The notes under the pieces are model-generated. The model saw nothing but the letters and a program-made list of their open reading frames with translations. It was not told where the DNA came from and searched no databases. Below, in pieces: positions 45,315-57,479 of a stretch of 64,000 bases of DNA (its first letter is position 1; each line of letters begins with the position of its first letter). The position numbers and the translations under genes are program-made. The stretch comes from Euphorbia lathyris (taxonomy: Eukaryota > Streptophyta > Magnoliopsida > Malpighiales > Euphorbiaceae), in contig NC_088910.1 of the NCBI RefSeq assembly GCF_963576675.1, positions 31,312,531-31,376,530 on the forward strand, written 5' to 3'.

Positions 45315-47348
45315 GTATCCAATGAAGAAACATTTATCAGATTTAGAATCTAGTTTGTCGGACGCAATGCGTTTGACAAACGCTGAACAACCCCATACTC
45401 TCATGAATGAGAACACGGGTTTCCTGCCAACGAACAATTCATATTGTGTGGAACTAGCGGATTTAGTTGGTACTCGATTTAGGGTGAAAAGGGCAGTTTC
45501 TAAGGCATAGCCCCAGAACGTCTTTGGAAGTAAGGCCATGCTCATCATGGATCGTACCATATCTAGTAGGGTATGGTTTCTCCTCTCGGATACACCATTG
45601 TGTTGTGGTGTATAGGGAGGTGTCCATTGTGAGCATATCCCACATTCAGTTAGATAATTCAGAAAATCATCTGAAAGATATTCGCCACATCGATCAGATC
45701 GAAGCGTCTTTATTTTCCTTTCTAATTGATTTTCCACTTCATTCTTGAAGCATTTGAATTTCTCAAAAGCTTCTGATTTGTGCTTCATCAAGTAGACGTA
45801 ACCATATCGGGTATGGTCATCTATGAAGCTTATAAAGTATCTGAATCCTCCTCTTGCTTGGACTGACATAAGACCGCATACATCTGAATGAATAAGTCCT
45901 AGAGTGTCTGATACACGCTCACCTTTATTGCTAAAGGGTGTCTTTGTCATTTTACCTTTTAAACATGATTCGCATGTTTCCAATGATTCATGATCGATTG
46001 GATCTATAAGCCCATCTGAATGTAGCTTTAGCATGCGTCTCTTGTTTATATGGCCTAAACGAAAATGCCACAAGTAAGTTGAATTATCTATCTTATGTCT
46101 TTTGGTATCAATTGCAAAAACATGAGTTTTGTCATCCAACACATAAATCCCATTTTGTGATATTCCTGAAAAATAAAAGATCGAATCTTTATAAAAATTG
46201 CAACTATTGTTCTTTATTGAAATATGAAAACCGTCGTCAACAAGACGGCTAATAGAAATAATGTTACGAGACATTTCAGGAACGTAAAAACAATTCCTTA
46301 ATTCTATTACAAGCCCAGAGGGCAAAGATAAAACATAATCTCCAATTGCGATGGCGGCAACTCTTGCTCCATTTCCCACTCGCAAGTTTATGCTTCCTTT
46401 CTTTAGTTCCTTAGTCTGTTTTAGCTCCTGCATATTTGTACAAATATGAGATCCACATCCGATATCAAGTACCCAAGATTCAGACAGTGAAACTGTATTT
46501 ATTTCAATATAAAACATACCAGATGTTGAAGCACCGTCGTTTCCCTTCTTGAGGGAGGCTAGGTACTCCTTGAAGTTCCTCTTCCAATGCCCGTCTTTAC
46601 CACAGAAGTGGCACTCTCCTTTGGGCTTCTTCACTTCCTTTCCATTTGCTTTGTTGGGCACGGCTTTCTTACCTTTCTTGGGATATTTAGGATTGGGATA
46701 ATTCCCTTTCCTCTTCTTTGATCCCTCAATGACAAGAGCCGGTATGGCTTTGTCTTTCTTTATATTGGGCTCAACCGACTTGAGCATATTTGCAAGCTCT
46801 TCAAGAGAGGTTTGCAAGTCATTCATCTGATAGTTCATAATGAACTGTGAATAACTTTCTGGGAGGGATTGAAGAATTAAGTCTACACTTAATTCGTTAT
46901 CCATCGCAAATCCAATACTAGAAAGTTTGGTAATGTAGCCAATCATCTTGACACAATGTGACATGACAGATGTGCCCTCTTGCATCCTACTATGATATAG
47001 CAATTTGGATATCTCGTAGCGTTCACACCTGGTTTGTTTCCCAAACAATTCCTTTAGGTGCATGATGATGGAATAGGCATCCATTTCCTCATGTTGCCTT
47101 TGTAATTCCGGTGTCATCGATGCAAGTATGATGCATCCGGCATGATCATCATCAGCCTTATATTTCTGGTAAACATCAATTTCCTCAATGGGAGCATCAT
47201 CAGCAGGGATATGGGGTATCGATGTATCAAGTACATACCATATCTTATCGAACTTCAAAACAATTTTGAGGTTACGAAACCAGTCGGTGAAGTTTGAACC
47301 ATTCAACTTGTTATCGGTAAGAATGTTTTGCAGATTGGTTTTAGTCAT
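45315..47348 (-). pseudogene. copia3 gag-protease-integrase half
   Basis: The frame opens with ATG at 47348 (L-N-G-S-N-F-T-D-W, a copia gag start) and stays open for 678 codons to the G3 insertion. The zinc knuckle reads C-H-F-C-G-K-D-G-H-W-K-R-N-F, with Phe instead of the last Cys. The protease site reads W-V-L-D-I-G-C-G-S, with Ile where D-S-G or D-T-G is required. Integrase shows the HHCC region (C-E-S-C-L-K-G-K), H-S-D-V-C-G, S-D-R-C-G-E-Y (Cys for Gly) and H-N-G-V-S-E-R-R-N. Several substitutions at key residues in an otherwise open frame suggest that the copy was already defective in protein function. Confidence 0.88.
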
Positions 47349-48654
47349 GATTTTAAGAGTGTGCGTTTAATTAAACCTGAGAGTGAGAAAGAGTAAACGT
47401 ATGTCATTCATTTGTTTTAAAGTATAACAATCTAAAATTATAGGTCTTTTAATTTATTTCAGATTGCTCCCACTATTTTGACAAATTAATAGCCCTCCAT
47501 ATTAATTCGAAGAATTTCACAAATCCTTTAGTGAGCTAGGATCCTAACTCCTGAGATTTCGCCTTGAGTTTACTCAACAAGCTAGTCTCATTCATTAGGT
47601 AGATTCATATAATCAATCACATCTCTAATGTGATTCCTAGGTTATTGGGTTACTAACCACATTAGTAACTAATATGTTATTCATATTAATCCCAACCATC
47701 TTGCCCATTAGTTTATGACAACATGAGTTTACTCATCCAATTATCATAATCTAATTTAAGTATTACCCCATATTCATGAAAGAATGATTTTTCGATAATT
47801 CAGGTGTTACCGTAAGACCCCGAGCTTGAGTTTACTCAACAACCCAAAGGCCCCCAGTACTGCCGGCTGAATTATAATATTAGGGAGGGGCAACCGATTT
47901 TAATAACTTACTTATTTACTTAACTTTTAATGAGGGATTTTATTTTAGGTCTCATAATCTAACTTAGTCTTGATTTGCTTTAGCATACATCAGACATATA
48001 CATTCACATACATTGGCGTTATGGACATATCATCTAAATTATTTCGTCGAGCCAGAGACGGAATAAAAGGGCAAACCTAAGGAAATACTAACTATTACAT
48101 ATTTCTCTTTAGGTCATCCGTCTTCTCCATGGCGCCTTGAAATTACATATTAATTTCTATACTACTAAAGAAAACTTCAACTAAATTGAAGGGAATTAGA
48201 TGAGAGGAGAAATTACAATAGATAGTAGAAAGGCAGGACACGCAGACCCTATTTCAAAAATACCAAAAGACTAAAGAGATGGTCCAAATATGTCCATAAC
48301 TCTAAACATGCATAGACTCAATTAAATAAATTTAATTGGTTGATTACATAACTATCTTATGTAATATTTATGTTAATCACATTAACTTATCAAATTAACT
48401 TTCATCCAATTTTACTTCTAATAGTTTCGTATCCTTTTATATTAAACTTTTAGGTTAATATAACTATACAAAACTTTAATTATGCATGTTCCAATTATTT
48501 AGATTTTAATTCATTTAACATTTTGATTTACAAATTGGTAAAACAAACTTTTTAAACAAATTTTCATTCGATAATCAAAACAGAAAACTATCAATTTCTG
48601 AAATATATATATATATTTAAATATAAAACGATTTTAAACCATTTAAAATCAAGT

Positions 48655-48836
48655 GGGTATCGGGCCGGGCCCGAGAGTGGGCCGCTGCCGATTGGCAGCG
48701 GCCCTTAAGGCGCACGGGACGCCGCTGCCTTGCGGCAGTGGCGCCCCAGCGCCGCACGCAGCTGCTGCCGCGAGGCAGCAGCCGCGCGCGACAGCGGCCA
48801 GTCGCGCCGCGAGGCGCGACTCGCCCCGCTGTCTCG
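48655..48836. other. GC-rich island of tandem tetraloop hairpins
   Basis: Four stem-loops follow one another: 48679-48704 (11-bp perfect stem, loop GATT), 48721-48742 (9-bp stem with one G-T pair, loop TTGC), 48761-48782 (9-bp perfect, loop GCGA) and 48800-48821 (9-bp perfect, loop GCGA). A short GGCGC/GCGCC hairpin lies at 48740-48753. The surrounding sequence is strongly AT-rich. On the + strand two loops fit the GNRA type; element RNA would carry the complementary loops. Confidence 0.9.
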
Positions 48837-48850
48837 TTATTTTTTTTAAT

Positions 48851-48854
<4 letters not shown>

Positions 48855-48895
<41 letters not shown>
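48855..48895. repeat. (TA)n microsatellite
   Basis: About 19 TA units follow a T-rich run directly beside the hairpin island. Confidence 0.9.
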
Positions 48896-48897
<2 letters not shown>

Positions 48898-49212
48898 TAT
48901 TTTAAAATGATTTTAAAAACGATTTTCAGAAATAGGAAAAACTACAATAGGTTTCCGTTTTATCTTTAGATTTAATAAAACTGATTTTATTAACCTAACT
49001 ATAAAACTAATAGATTCTGTTATAATGATTATCAACCGAAATAATTTGGAACACACGTATAATCAATTTTAATTAACAATTAATTAAAACTTATTTATCC
49101 TTAGGATTAATTAATCAAAACTTATTTATCAATTAACCTAACCATAAATATTTATTCAATCCTATTGAAAAACTTCTAAATTTTCATATATGAAATAACA
49201 GATTTAACGATG

Positions 49213-49224
49213 GCTCTGATACCA
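49213..49224 (-). other. copia3 primer-binding site (tRNA-Met)
   Basis: The - strand reads TGGTATCAGAGC, the initiator tRNA-Met PBS, two bases from the LTR edge. Confidence 0.92.
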
Positions 49225-49226
49225 CA

Positions 49227-51062
49227 GTTGGAAATTAGGCTAAGATATAGCAGCGGAAATATAAAAATTTTAGCCTACTTCCATTTAACCATAGGATCCG
49301 TTAATCGTTATTTCATATAAAGAGGGATAAGAAGGAATACCTTTTGATGAACTATCTACCGTTGTTTATGAAGTGCCCACAACTCTTATCCGAGTTCCCA
49401 AGCACAAAATAAGAACACGAGAAGATTAAGTTAGAATCAACCGATTGAATAGCAACCAAAGTAGATTGCCTCTAATTAATCAACACAAGATCAAGGAAAA
49501 AGAAATAGATGAAAATCAATTGATCAATCGAAGCCGTAGAGAAATCTCGTCCTCGAACTAGGGTGTCGAATTTTCTCTCTCTTTCTCTTTATTGTGTGTT
49601 TCGAAATTCAACTAGAGCTAGTAAGCTTGAGTTGGTCGAATTTCACTATAAGGGGGGGTATTTATATTCTCTTGTATCTAAACCCTAGTTAGATAGAATT
49701 AGGTTACTGAATAGGAATTCAATTCGGAATAGAATTCCTAATTATTATCTCACTATATATCTAATATATTAAGGATAATAATAATAACCTTTTTAGATAA
49801 TAATAGGAGTATATTAATCTAATTAAAACTCCTAACTTAATTATCTCTTAATTAATTTAATTCATATTCCTAATCTAATTAGGATTAACAAAATCAAATT
49901 AATTATTCATGTATACTACATGAAATTTCGACCCCCCCTTATGTTCATGGGCCTTCTTGGACTCAATTGGGCTTCTATCAATTAATTAACATCCATCTCT
50001 CTTTTAGGTTCCAAGTCTTATGTGTGACCCATTAGGTTCTCACTACTTCTGGCCGTATGCAACTATTAAATTAATTTCTTCAAGAATTATATTTAATCTT
50101 TGCATAACGGAATGATGTACTGAGTATGTTATTGGCAAGTCTGTAATCATTCCCCCAGAGTCCGTTAAGAAGACAGGTTGATTCCGTCGTTAACCTTTCC
50201 GTATTAGTTACAGTATAATTCGATCCTTTATCAACTACATCCTTGAACTGAATCTTATGACTATGGATGATGTCAAGTCACATATAGCGAGACGTTCATT
50301 TTACTTGTATAGGCCGAGTCAACTCAAATAGACAGGTTAAGTGAAATCTGCATTTCTACTCTTAAGCTATCACCTTGCAAGGATTTAGAGTCGAGTCTTC
50401 CACAAGTGATCCATGGACGTATCTCCCATTTATCGGGAGTGATAAATGCTCAATCCAATGTATAACTACCCTGACATTACCTCCTGTGACACCCAATCTT
50501 TGCAGTTCACACCCCAGAGTCACCTCTGTTAAGGATTCTGGGACCGCAGGATCAAAGTCTCACATTTAGTAATTCAGGATGACTAATTAACATTCCTTTG
50601 AGTCTGAGGATTAGTTATACCTATTAATACCAATGAGATGAACATGTGACAAGGATGAATCTACCCATCCTGTTATCTCAAATCGGATCCCCAATCCTAA
50701 TGAACAACGTTTCATCGGATCTATGTAACTGTCCAGATATCTGTACGGACAGAAGACATTGTTACATACAAGTCTCAACAGTGATATATCAATCCTAAAC
50801 ATATCACTTGACTTGGGGTGGTTTTAAGTTTATTAGTTTATCATAAAGTTTTGTCTCACTTCATGCTTGTATGAACACTTTATAATCACTTTAAACAAAC
50901 TTACGGATTTCCTTTTATTAGACTTTATTTAGTGTTTAAAAGGGATTGCCTTTATAAAGTTATAAAACATATATCTCATTAAAACAAATGATATAAAGAA
51001 CAATTCATTTACATTAAGTTTGTATCCTAGAACAATTGTCTATAGGACACCAAACCCCAACA
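49227..51062 (-). repeat. copia3 5' LTR
   Basis: 1,836 bp. Its inner edge reads GTTGG on + where the 3' LTR has TGTTGG, so the terminal base is altered. A deletion of about 28 bp lies near 50743. Confidence 0.92.
49659..49666 (-). promoter_or_regulatory. TATA box in copia3 5' LTR
   Basis: The - strand reads TATAAATA before a run of C, inside the LTR about 435 bp from its inner edge. Confidence 0.5.
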
Positions 51063-51546
51063 GGTTCTGCCAATAGAAAAAAAAAGAAAACAAACATAAG
51101 AATAGAGAAAGCAAACGAAAAGAAAAAGAAAAAGCGTTAAATAAATTTTTTTTTGGTCCGTCTCGTCGTAATGAACAATGTCTCGACGAGACGACACGGG
51201 AATTTTTTTTTTTTTAAAAAAAAACTAAATTAAGAAATTTTTGTTTCGGGTGCGTCTCGTCAAGATGAACATTGTCTCGACGAGATGACACGAGAAATTT
51301 TTTTTTTTTTGACGTCTCGTCGAGACAGCCAGGTGTCTTGACGAGACGACACGAAAAACCCGAAAAAAATAATTTTTTTTTAATATATACAAATCTAAAC
51401 AATTATTTCAACCTATTCAATTTACATAGATTATAATCGAAATAGCCCAAAAACTTGATGGTGTTTTTGTCAGGTGTTTCGAAATATAATCTAATTATAA
51501 ATAAAATAGTTCCAAGCAAATTTAATCTAATTATAAACAAAATAGT
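51063..51546 (-). other. X internal region, PBS-proximal part
   Basis: Non-coding and homopolymer-rich. Three exact CTCGNCGAG cores (51182, 51276, 51316) plus degenerate ones alternate with runs of T or A. A direct repeat (TTTAATCTAATTATAAAC type) lies at about 51485-51545. Confidence 0.75.
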
Positions 51547-51563
51547 CCCCGGCAACGGTGCCA
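51547..51563 (-). other. X primer-binding site (tRNA-Asp type)
   Basis: The - strand reads TGGCACCGTTGCCGGGG, 16 of 17 matches to the tRNA-Asp complement, six bases from the 5' LTR. Confidence 0.88.
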
Positions 51564-51569
51564 AAAACT

Positions 51570-53243
51570 TGATGCTCCTTGGATATATAGGAAAATTAAG
51601 GTCAAGTATAAACCTATCGCAACAAGTAATAAAGTGTGCAAGCACAGGTCGAACCCACAGGGAGACAGGATTACAGAGCCACTAAGTCTAATCAAACGTC
51701 CAAATGTCGAGACAAATAAGGTTGGGATGGAATTGGTATTAAATAAATATGCAATTAATTGTGAAGAACTGAAAATTAACACTAGGGATATCAATTGATG
51801 AGATTAATGGATGAGAAATCTGGGATTTCGGATCCTTTGGTCGAATCATATATCTAGGTTGAGAGTTAAGAGTTGTTAAATCATGTCGGAATATAACGGC
51901 AACCATTCTAGAAAAGGTATGAATGTAATCAGTATTCTAAAACCCCTATTCACACGTGCTCAAACAATAGCTTGGTTAGGCAATATGTTCTACAACATGT
52001 AAAGCATTACTAAGTCCTGTTTGGTTGAACTCTAAGCCGTAGCCCGAGTAAGAACCGCACTCCTAGTATCCTAGCGAGGTCTGACTGTATGGGTTCATAA
52101 TAGACTCTCTCTTCTCGGTCTCGAATCTATCTAAAATTCTATTTCCTTTCGGATCAAGACATTAAGTACAGACAATCAGATTACAGTTGACAATCAAATC
52201 ATACCCTAACTCTAAACCCAAATATAATCATTCACACCAAATTCACCTCCATCCCAGATCGGATGGAGATTAACTCATAGATATGAAAATCAACACAATC
52301 ATAATGATAAAGATGAAATCCATAAATATATTGAAATTCAATAGAAGAGTACAAAGGAGAAGAAAACTAGACTGTCACTCTAGTGATTGTCGATGAATCC
52401 TCGATTGAAAGTCGCCAGAAATGGAATGAGAGCAATTGAAAATCCCAAATGCAATGATTGAGCAAAAGCCTAGCTTCTAAAATTATGTTCTAATACAAAA
52501 ATGGCTGATCAATTGCTTAAAGAGAAGATCTGGAGCTTCTCCCATCAATTGTTCTTGAATAAGAAATAAAAACTGAAATTAATCTAACCTAGAAAGCAGG
52601 AAAATCTAATCTAAAAAGAAATAAATCTACATTATGGAGGAGAGAAAGCCCTAGCGGCTCTCTAATTTATTGAGTGGCTAATCCCCCCCTCAAGGATTAG
52701 GTTTAGCTCCCTATTTATAGAGTTAGGGAGGAAACCATAATGCCTCAAAGGTAAAAATGGGCTTTTACAAAGTGTTTTTGGTGGGCTTCAGACCCAAATC
52801 CGCGCATTCCAGTAAGGGGGAAGGCGCTGGTGCGCCTTTCCCTGCCTCGTCTCGTCGAGACAAGGCATGTCTCAATGAGACGAGGGCCTGTCTCGACGAG
52901 ACATGTGATGTCTCACCGAGACAGGTCCTATTTAAGGAACTGTGGCTCCGGCTTTTATCTGTTTAGGTCCGTGGGGTTCTGAAAAGTGCTCTAATGGTCC
53001 CTGATGAATCCCAAAAGTGCTCCGATGGTCCCTGAAGAATCCGAAAATGCTCTAATAGGCTTGGGTCTGGTTCGGAAATGCACGCAAGGTCCTTGAAAAT
53101 CCCTGAAAACACAAAAAATGCCATAAATAAAGGAAATTACTAATTTTAACTAAAAAGTAATAAAACGATACTGAAGTTAAATAGAAACAAAGGGAAAACA
53201 AACTAAATTAATCCTAAAAACCCTATATAAATGGGAGCTATCA
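51570..53243 (-). repeat. X 5' LTR
   Basis: 1,674 bp, TGATAGCTCCC to GGAGCATCA on the - strand. Exact CTCGNCGAG cores lie at 52851 and 52892. A TATA motif (CTATAAATAG) is at 52711-52720. G2 resumes at 53244. Confidence 0.9.
52711..52720 (-). promoter_or_regulatory. TATA box in X 5' LTR
   Basis: The - strand reads CTATAAATAG, about 130 bp downstream of the palindrome cluster in transcription direction, the same layout as in the G3 LTR. Confidence 0.6.
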
Positions 53244-55763
53244 CTAGACACCTTGAGGAAGTTGCATATCAACATTCCCTTCGTAGAAGCACTTGCCCAG
53301 ATGTCGACATACGCAAAATTCCTGAAAGACATCTTGTCAAACAAGAAAAAGCTGGAAAACATATCAATGATTCAACTCAATAGGGATTGTTCTTCAATAC
53401 TCCAGAACAAGCAGCAGCTACCAAAAAAGCTAAAAGATCCAGGGAGTTTTTCTATTCCATGTTCAATTGGAAGGTTAAATATTGAAAATGCACTGTGTGA
53501 CCTAGGAGCTAGCATAAACCTTATGCCATATTCTGTATATGTTAAACTAGGATTAGGAGAATCACAACCAACCAGAATGTCTATTCAATTGGCCGATCGA
53601 TCAGTATGTTATCCTAGGGGAGTTGTGGAAGATGTGTTGGTCAAAGTAGGAAAATTCATATTGCCTGTTGATTTTATCATAATGGACATAGATGAAGACC
53701 TGCATGTTCCTATTATCCTAGGTAGACCGTTTTTAGCAACGGGTAAAGCATTGATAGACGTGGGAGAAGGACAACTGTTTTTAAGAATTAATGGGGAGGA
53801 GATCATTTTCAAAATGAATGAGGCAATGAGACGAGCTAACGCTAGTGATGACACATGCTGTTTCTTGGATGATTTCCAAAGTCTTTCCACTTTGCAGGAA
53901 CAGGAACAGGACACTCTAGAGACTTTCTTGGGAGATGAGGTGAACTTATGTGAAGGAACAGGCTGTTCCATTGAATCCAACTTACCTACACCTCCTATAG
54001 ATCCAATTGTTCCCACTCATCAAGAACCACAGGAGATACCCATTGTACCATTATCGAAACCCGAACTGAAACCGTTACCCTCACACCTCGAGTATTCTTT
54101 CCTGGAACCACCTAGTGGGAGTCTAGTTATTATATCTTCAAAATTAACTCCTAACCAGAAGGCTCAACTCATGGAGGTACTGCGAAGGAACAAGGATGCA
54201 ATGGCATGGAAAATTGATGATATCAAAGGTATCACTCCGACAGTCTGTGTCCATAGAATCTTGATGGAGAAGGATCACAAGACATTTGTCCAGCCACAGC
54301 GCAGATTGAACCCCCACATGAAGGAGGTTGTGCGAAAAGAGGTGATCAAGTTGCTGGATGCAGGAATTATTTATCCCATTTCCGATAGTGTGTGGACAAG
54401 CCATGTTCATGTTGTACCAAAGAAGGGAGGAATGACAGTGGTACTCAACGAGAAAGATGAGTTGGTCCCCACGAGAACCATAATAGGGTGGCGAGTTTAT
54501 GTGGATTACTGAAAGCTCAACGAAGCCACAAGGAAGGATCATTTCCCTTTGCCCTTCATTGACCAGATGTTAGAACAGTTAGCGGGGTATGCATTCTATT
54601 GTTTCCTTGATGGTTACTCAGGGTACAACCAGATTGCAATTCACAGTGAGGATCAGGAGAAGACAACGTTCACATGTCCATATGGGACCTATGCCGTTTG
54701 GTTTGTTCAATGCTCCAGCCACTTTTCAAAGATGCATGAAGTCTATATTTCATGATATGGTGGAGAGGACTGTAGAAATCTTCATGAACGATTTCTCTGT
54801 TTATGGAGACTCTTTTGGAAATTGTCTAAACAACCTCGAAGCCGTGCTTGTGCGATGCAAGGAGACCCACCTGGTCTTGAATTGGGAGAAATGCCACTTC
54901 ATGGTTACGAGTGGAATTGTTCTAGGGCATAAGATTTCGGAGAAGGGGATGGAAGTGGATAAGGCTAAAGTGGAAGTGATAGAGAAGCTGGCTGTTCCAA
55001 CTAATGTAAAGGAGGTGAGAAGTTTTCTGGGGCACGCATGGTTCTACCGAAGGTTTATCAAAGATTTTTCAAAGATTGCGCTGCCCTTGTCAACATTGCT
55101 TCATAAGGATGCAGAATTTTCATTTGATACAAGCTGTCTAAAAGCTTTCGAACTCTTGAAAGGCAAGCTGATCAACTCGCCCACACTGGCGGGACCCGAC
55201 TGGGAACAACCTTTTGAGATGATGTGTGACGCAAGCGATACATATGTGGGGGCTGTTCTTAGGCAGAGGGTTGAGAAGAAATTCAGACCTATCTATTATG
55301 CAAACAAAACATTAACCGAGACCCAGCAGAATTACACCACGACCGAGAAGGAGCTCCTCGCAGTTGTGTATGCTTTCGAAAAATTTCGCCCCTACTTGGT
55401 GCTGTCAAAAGTCATTGTTCACACAGACCATGCTGCATTACACTATCTTTTCGCCAAGAAGGATGCAAAGCCAAGATTGATACGGTGGTTACTCTTACTT
55501 CAAGAGTTCGATCTCGAAATTAAGGATAAGAAGGGAACGAAAAATGTGGCAGCTGATCATTTGTCAAGAATTCCTCACCAAAGCAGCCAGGAACAACTAG
55601 AGATTTTGGAAGATTTTCCTGACGAACGTCTATATACTGTACAGCCGGCTCCATGGTTTGCCAACATTGATAATTATCTAGCCAGTTCGCTTAAACCTCA
55701 CAACATGTCCACTAATCAAAGGAGGAAGTTCTATGTAGAAATTAAATATTATTTTTGGGAAGA
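53244..55763 (+). pseudogene. G2 protease-RT-RNase H, resumed after X
   Basis: The frame resumes before the protease (C-D-L-G-A-S-I-N, L-G-R-P-F-L-A-T) and stays open to a TGA at 54510 where G1 has CGA. RT continues with P-K-K-G-G and C-P-Y-G-T-Y-A, then a 14-bp deletion near 54690 between two ATGCC repeats shifts the frame. The catalytic box reads F-M-N-D-F, with Asn for the first Asp. RNase H follows ([26 protein letters not shown]). G4 enters at 55764 after Y-Y-F-W-E-D; integrase is beyond the window. Confidence 0.9.
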
Positions 55764-57479
55764 TGATGCGCCCCACGGCGTTCGCACCGTGAGACTCACT
55801 AAGGGATAAGTGTACCCCGTCGTTATCAAGTAATAAATTTCTGGTTAAGTCCAGGTTATCGTCCACAGGATTTATTTCTGCAAGTATCGAGCTACTCGGT
55901 TTCAGGTGTTATCTAGGCTTAGGGGGTTTTGAGTTTGTTTGTTTAAGTTAATCTACTCCTAGGTTGAATTATACTAATCCTAGCTAAGTTATCTGATTCT
56001 AACTAAGTTATTCTATGCCTAATTAAGTTACTCTACCCCTAATTAAGTTACTCTACCCCTAATTAAGTTAAACTACTCCTAATTGATCTTTCACTAATGC
56101 AATTATCCGAAGGAACATGGTAGCAACGATAATAATGGAGATAGATTATTAAGTCTATTGAGTAGAAACCTAATCTGAGTCACTTGTATTCAAGGCGATT
56201 AACCCTACTTACCCTCCTGAAGTTCCTAGCGCGTGATTCCCTAAGGCCGAAACTAGGTTTAAGGCTCAATAAATTGGCGCTTAATCAACTAAGAGGTCGT
56301 CAATCTCCTAGGCTCTGACTAGGTCAGATTCAGCTCGCAATATGTGCCTACTAGATTTTGGGGCTTTTGAATGAGTTAAACCAATTGAATAAAACGTAAG
56401 ACAGAGATTAAACAAATAATCATAGAACAAAACAAGAGCTAAATTATTATTAAAGGCGAAGATAAATGTCACAAGATACAATCAGTCAAGTTCGGCAACT
56501 GTATCAAAGAGTACAAACAAGGAAAGATAAAAGGAGATACAAAAATCCCTTTCAGGGAACCTGTTTACGCTGCAGCCGGCGACTTAATCTTAAGGACGGA
56601 CCTTGATAATTCCTCGAGAAAAAGCTTTGAAGGAGCTTCAATGGAGGTCGAAGAAGAAGATGGAGGAGATGGAGAGGAATTACAAGGGGAAAGCTAAGAT
56701 AATTTACAAAAAACGAAAGATGTCTAAATTACATTGGAAAAACTCTATTTATAGGCGTGGCTCGGCCCTCTTTTTGACCTATTTTCGTGTCCTTATTGGT
56801 GTAGGAAGTCGTGGGGTCCATCGTGGATTCCTGGGGGCGGAATTGGTCTTTTTGACCAATCCCCGCAGGTCTGCTCGCCGAGCAGGGCGAGCTGCTCGGC
56901 GAGCAGGGATACTCGCGACGAGCAGCGCCCTGCTCGGCAAGCAGGCGCCTGGCGGCCTGCTCGGCGAACAGGTATGCTGCTCGCCCGAGCAGGCGCCTAG
57001 TGGCCTGGTCGGCGAGTAGGCCTCCAGGGGCCTGCTCGGCGAGGAGGCATGGCCTACGGAGTCGCGCTCGTCGAGCGTTTTTGCCCGGTATGCCCTTGAT
57101 GCTTGCCGACTGCCGTCGATGCCCTTTTTCGCCCGAACTTACACCTGTGCACGTACAGAAACTCCAGATAACATTAGTCCAAAGGCTAAATTGATCCGCC
57201 AATCGCTTATTTTGAGCAAACGCTTCGTTTGGTGCGACTTTTGACGGACCAATTAGCTTCAAAAGATAACGGAATTATACTATGCATGTTATTTTGGCCG
57301 TAATTGCCTAGATTGGTCATAAAACGAGCCTAAACAACGAAAAATAAATAAAACGTTTCCAATTTCTAACTAACTCACAGAAAAGCATTTAAATGCGAGA
57401 AATGCTCGCTTATTAACTAAATAATGTTAAAACCCGTCCTAAAACCGTACCCAAAGATAGGGGTTTTTGACCCCTATCA
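55764..57479 (-). repeat. G4 3' LTR with palindrome array
   Basis: 1,716 bp. The array at about 56870-57080 has exact CTCGNCGAG cores at 56874, 56895, 57035 and 57067 plus degenerate ones. A short direct duplication (TTAAGTTACTCTACCCC type) lies at about 56025-56065. Confidence 0.92.

Larger units (their letters stand above)
47349..49212 (-). other. copia3 long leader
   Basis: About 1.86 kb between PBS and gag, long for a copia element. It is AT-rich with one exception, a GC-rich hairpin island at 48655-48836 next to a (TA)n tract. No ORF of note. Confidence 0.7.
32053..51062 (-). mobile_element. copia3: copia element split by G3
   Basis: LTRs at 32053-33920 and 49227-51062 are flanked by perfect GGTTC duplications (32048-32052, 51063-51067). 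On the - strand it runs 5' LTR, PBS, a long leader, gag-integrase (47348-45315), the G3 insertion, RT-RNase H (35818-33935), PPT and 3' LTR. G3 entered within the codons just after I-G-Y at the end of the integrase region; the frame continues on the other side (P-K-E-T-M-G). Without G3 the element is about 9.5 kb. Confidence 0.94.
29597..53243 (-). mobile_element. X: non-autonomous LTR element with tRNA-Asp PBS
   Basis: The outer limits hold a truncated 3' LTR (29597-30306), an internal region (30307-32052 and 51063-51569) and a complete 5' LTR (51570-53243). copia3 splits it at 32053-51062. The internal region totals about 2.25 kb and has no gag or pol motif in any frame. The PBS and the stem-loop near the PPT match those of the gypsy elements, so mobilisation in trans by Athila-like proteins is likely. 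It resembles a LARD/TRIM-type derivative; the family is not one I know by name. Confidence 0.82.

Noticed and set aside
48617..48910. ORFs with Ile-Tyr runs
   Set aside because: They are translations of the (TA)n tract and the hairpin island, without coding character.
55678..55866. Small - strand ORF at the G2/G4 junction
   Set aside because: It is a chance fusion of antisense G2 and LTR sequence.
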